64,000 nt of DNA from Acidimicrobiales bacterium (GTDB lineage Bacteria > Actinomycetota > Acidimicrobiia > Acidimicrobiales > SKKL01), in NCBI GenBank assembly GCA_034521975.1, contig JAXHLR010000003.1:62001-126000 (forward strand). The letters are read 5' to 3'. Numbering within the stretch: the stretch's first letter is position 1; each line of letters begins with the position of its first letter. Under the pieces are notes generated by a model, which searched no databases, was not told the origin of the DNA, and was given only the letters and a program-made list of their open reading frames with translations. The position numbers and the translations under genes are program-made. Below, one piece after another: positions 63,348 to 64,000 of the stretch.

Positions 63348-64000
63348 TCAGCGGGCCCCGATGACCTCGGCGCCCCCCATGTAGGGCCGCAGCACCTCGG
63401 GAACGGCGATGCTGGCGTCGGGACGGCGGTGGGTCTCGACCAGCGCGGCCCAGGTGCGGGGCCACCCCATGGCCGAGCCGTTGACCGTGTGGGCCACCAA
63501 GGGCGCTCCGCCGTCGGTTGGCCGGTAGCGGGTGTTCGCCCGGCGCGCCTGGTAGTCGGCGAACCACGACACCGACGACACCTCGAGCCACAGGTCGCAG
63601 CCGGGAGCGTAGGCCTCGAGGTCCCAGGTGCGCGCCGCCGAGCCTCCGAGGTCGCCGGCGCACAGGTCGACGACCCGGTAAGCCAGGCCCAGGTCGGTCA
63701 GGATCGACTCGCTGCGGGCCAGCACATCCTCCTGGCAGGCCTTGCCCTGCTCCTCGCCCGCGGCGTAGGCCAACAACTCGACCTTGTCGAACTCGTGCGA
63801 GCGCAGCAGGCCCCGCGTGTCGCGACCAGCCGAGCCGGCCTCACGGCGGAAGCAGGAGGTGTAGGCCATGAACCGCATCGGAAGCTCGGCCTCGTCGAGG
63901 ATCTCGTCGCGACCGAGACTGGTGAGGGGCACCTCGGCGGTGGGAATGGCCCACAGGTCGTCACGTTCGATGTGGTAGGCGTCGTCGGCGAACTTGGGCA
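63348..64000 (-). CDS. serS: Seryl-tRNA synthetase, C-terminal part (5' end beyond the window)
   Basis: The visible 217 residues form the class II catalytic core. The edge reads D-D-L-W-A-I-P-T-A-E-V-P-L-T, motif 2 is F-M-A-Y-T-S-C-F-R-R-E-A-G-S-A-G-R-D with S-H-E-F-D-K-V-E, and motif 3 lies in the last 70 residues with E-V-S-S-V-S-W-F-A-D-Y-Q-A-R-R. It charges tRNA-Ser in the cytoplasm. The start and the N-terminal coiled coil lie to the right of the window. Confidence 0.95.
   Translation of the reverse strand, partial: PKFADDAYHIERDDLWAIPTAEVPLTSLGRDEILDEAELPMRFMAYTSCFRREAGSAGRDTRGLLRSHEFDKVELLAYAAGEEQGKACQEDVLARSESILTDLGLAYRVVDLCAGDLGGSAARTWDLEAYAPGCDLWLEVSSVSWFADYQARRANTRYRPTDGGAPLVAHTVNGSAMGWPRTWAALVETHRRPDASIAVPEVLRPYMGGAEVIGAR

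Noticed and set aside
1-64000. tRNA, rRNA, CRISPR and insertion-sequence genes
   Set aside because: No cloverleaf-like gene, spacer-repeat array, transposase or terminal inverted repeats were recognised on reading both strands. A covariance-model scan could still find a short RNA.

Overview
The window is high-GC, densely packed DNA from an actinobacterium. A WhiB regulator, an F420-type luciferase-like oxidoreductase, a DesA-type acyl-ACP desaturase, an LPxTG surface protein, a DUF222/HNH '13E12-like' gene and many probable leaderless start sites all point that way. A member of the class Acidimicrobiia is a plausible guess, but no marker in the window proves it.

1-28.0 kb is a surface-polysaccharide locus. 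It holds glycosyltransferases on both strands, two O-antigen ligase/polymerase-type membrane proteins, an ABC exporter, wecB and wecC (the UDP-ManNAcA route), a CapD/FlaA1-type dehydratase, a DegT aminotransferase and a NeuD/PglD-type acyltransferase (together a bacillosamine-like route), and a PglC/WbaP-type initiating sugar transferase. It also holds a DUF4012 protein, a Thr-rich LPxTG protein, a heparinase-like protein, a two-domain oxidoreductase, a PP-loop protein and an unusual glycosyltransferase-CapK fusion.

28.0-30.0 kb carries an acyl-ACP desaturase behind a perfect 26-bp palindrome, and a short-chain dehydrogenase.

29.83-41.56 kb is a catabolic island bounded by ~152-bp direct repeats. 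A GntR regulator, a seven-gene operon (a branched-chain amino-acid type ABC importer, an extra membrane protein and a fumarylacetoacetase-family hydrolase), a VOC protein, a polysaccharide-deacetylase-fold protein, and a CMD-thiolase-CoA ligase operon look like one uptake-and-degradation pathway of unknown substrate. Right after the second repeat lies a DUF222/HNH gene with a canonical actinobacterial SOS box inside its promoter. The left repeat carries a decayed remnant of the same promoter and gene.

43-64 kb is mostly housekeeping: oligopeptidase B, a GT25-type transferase, a DEAD-box helicase, a cyclase-family protein, an anti-sigma-like ATPase preceded by a tiny leaderless ORF, dUTPase, oligoribonuclease, an MBL-fold protein, a frameshifted TetR gene, an acyl-ACP thioesterase, WhiB, a TlpA/CcdA pair, a GIDE-LemA protein, an F420-type oxidoreductase, PdxH, an OpuC-type ABC importer and the 3' part of serS. 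A ~1-kb block between 78-bp direct repeats, carrying an unknown ParB-like gene, sits at the 3' end of the helicase gene.

About nineteen genes share a TAnnnT hexamer 6-9 nt before the start codon, mostly without a Shine-Dalgarno sequence. This suggests widespread leaderless transcription and helps fix several start codons. I saw no tRNA, rRNA, CRISPR array or intact insertion sequence.
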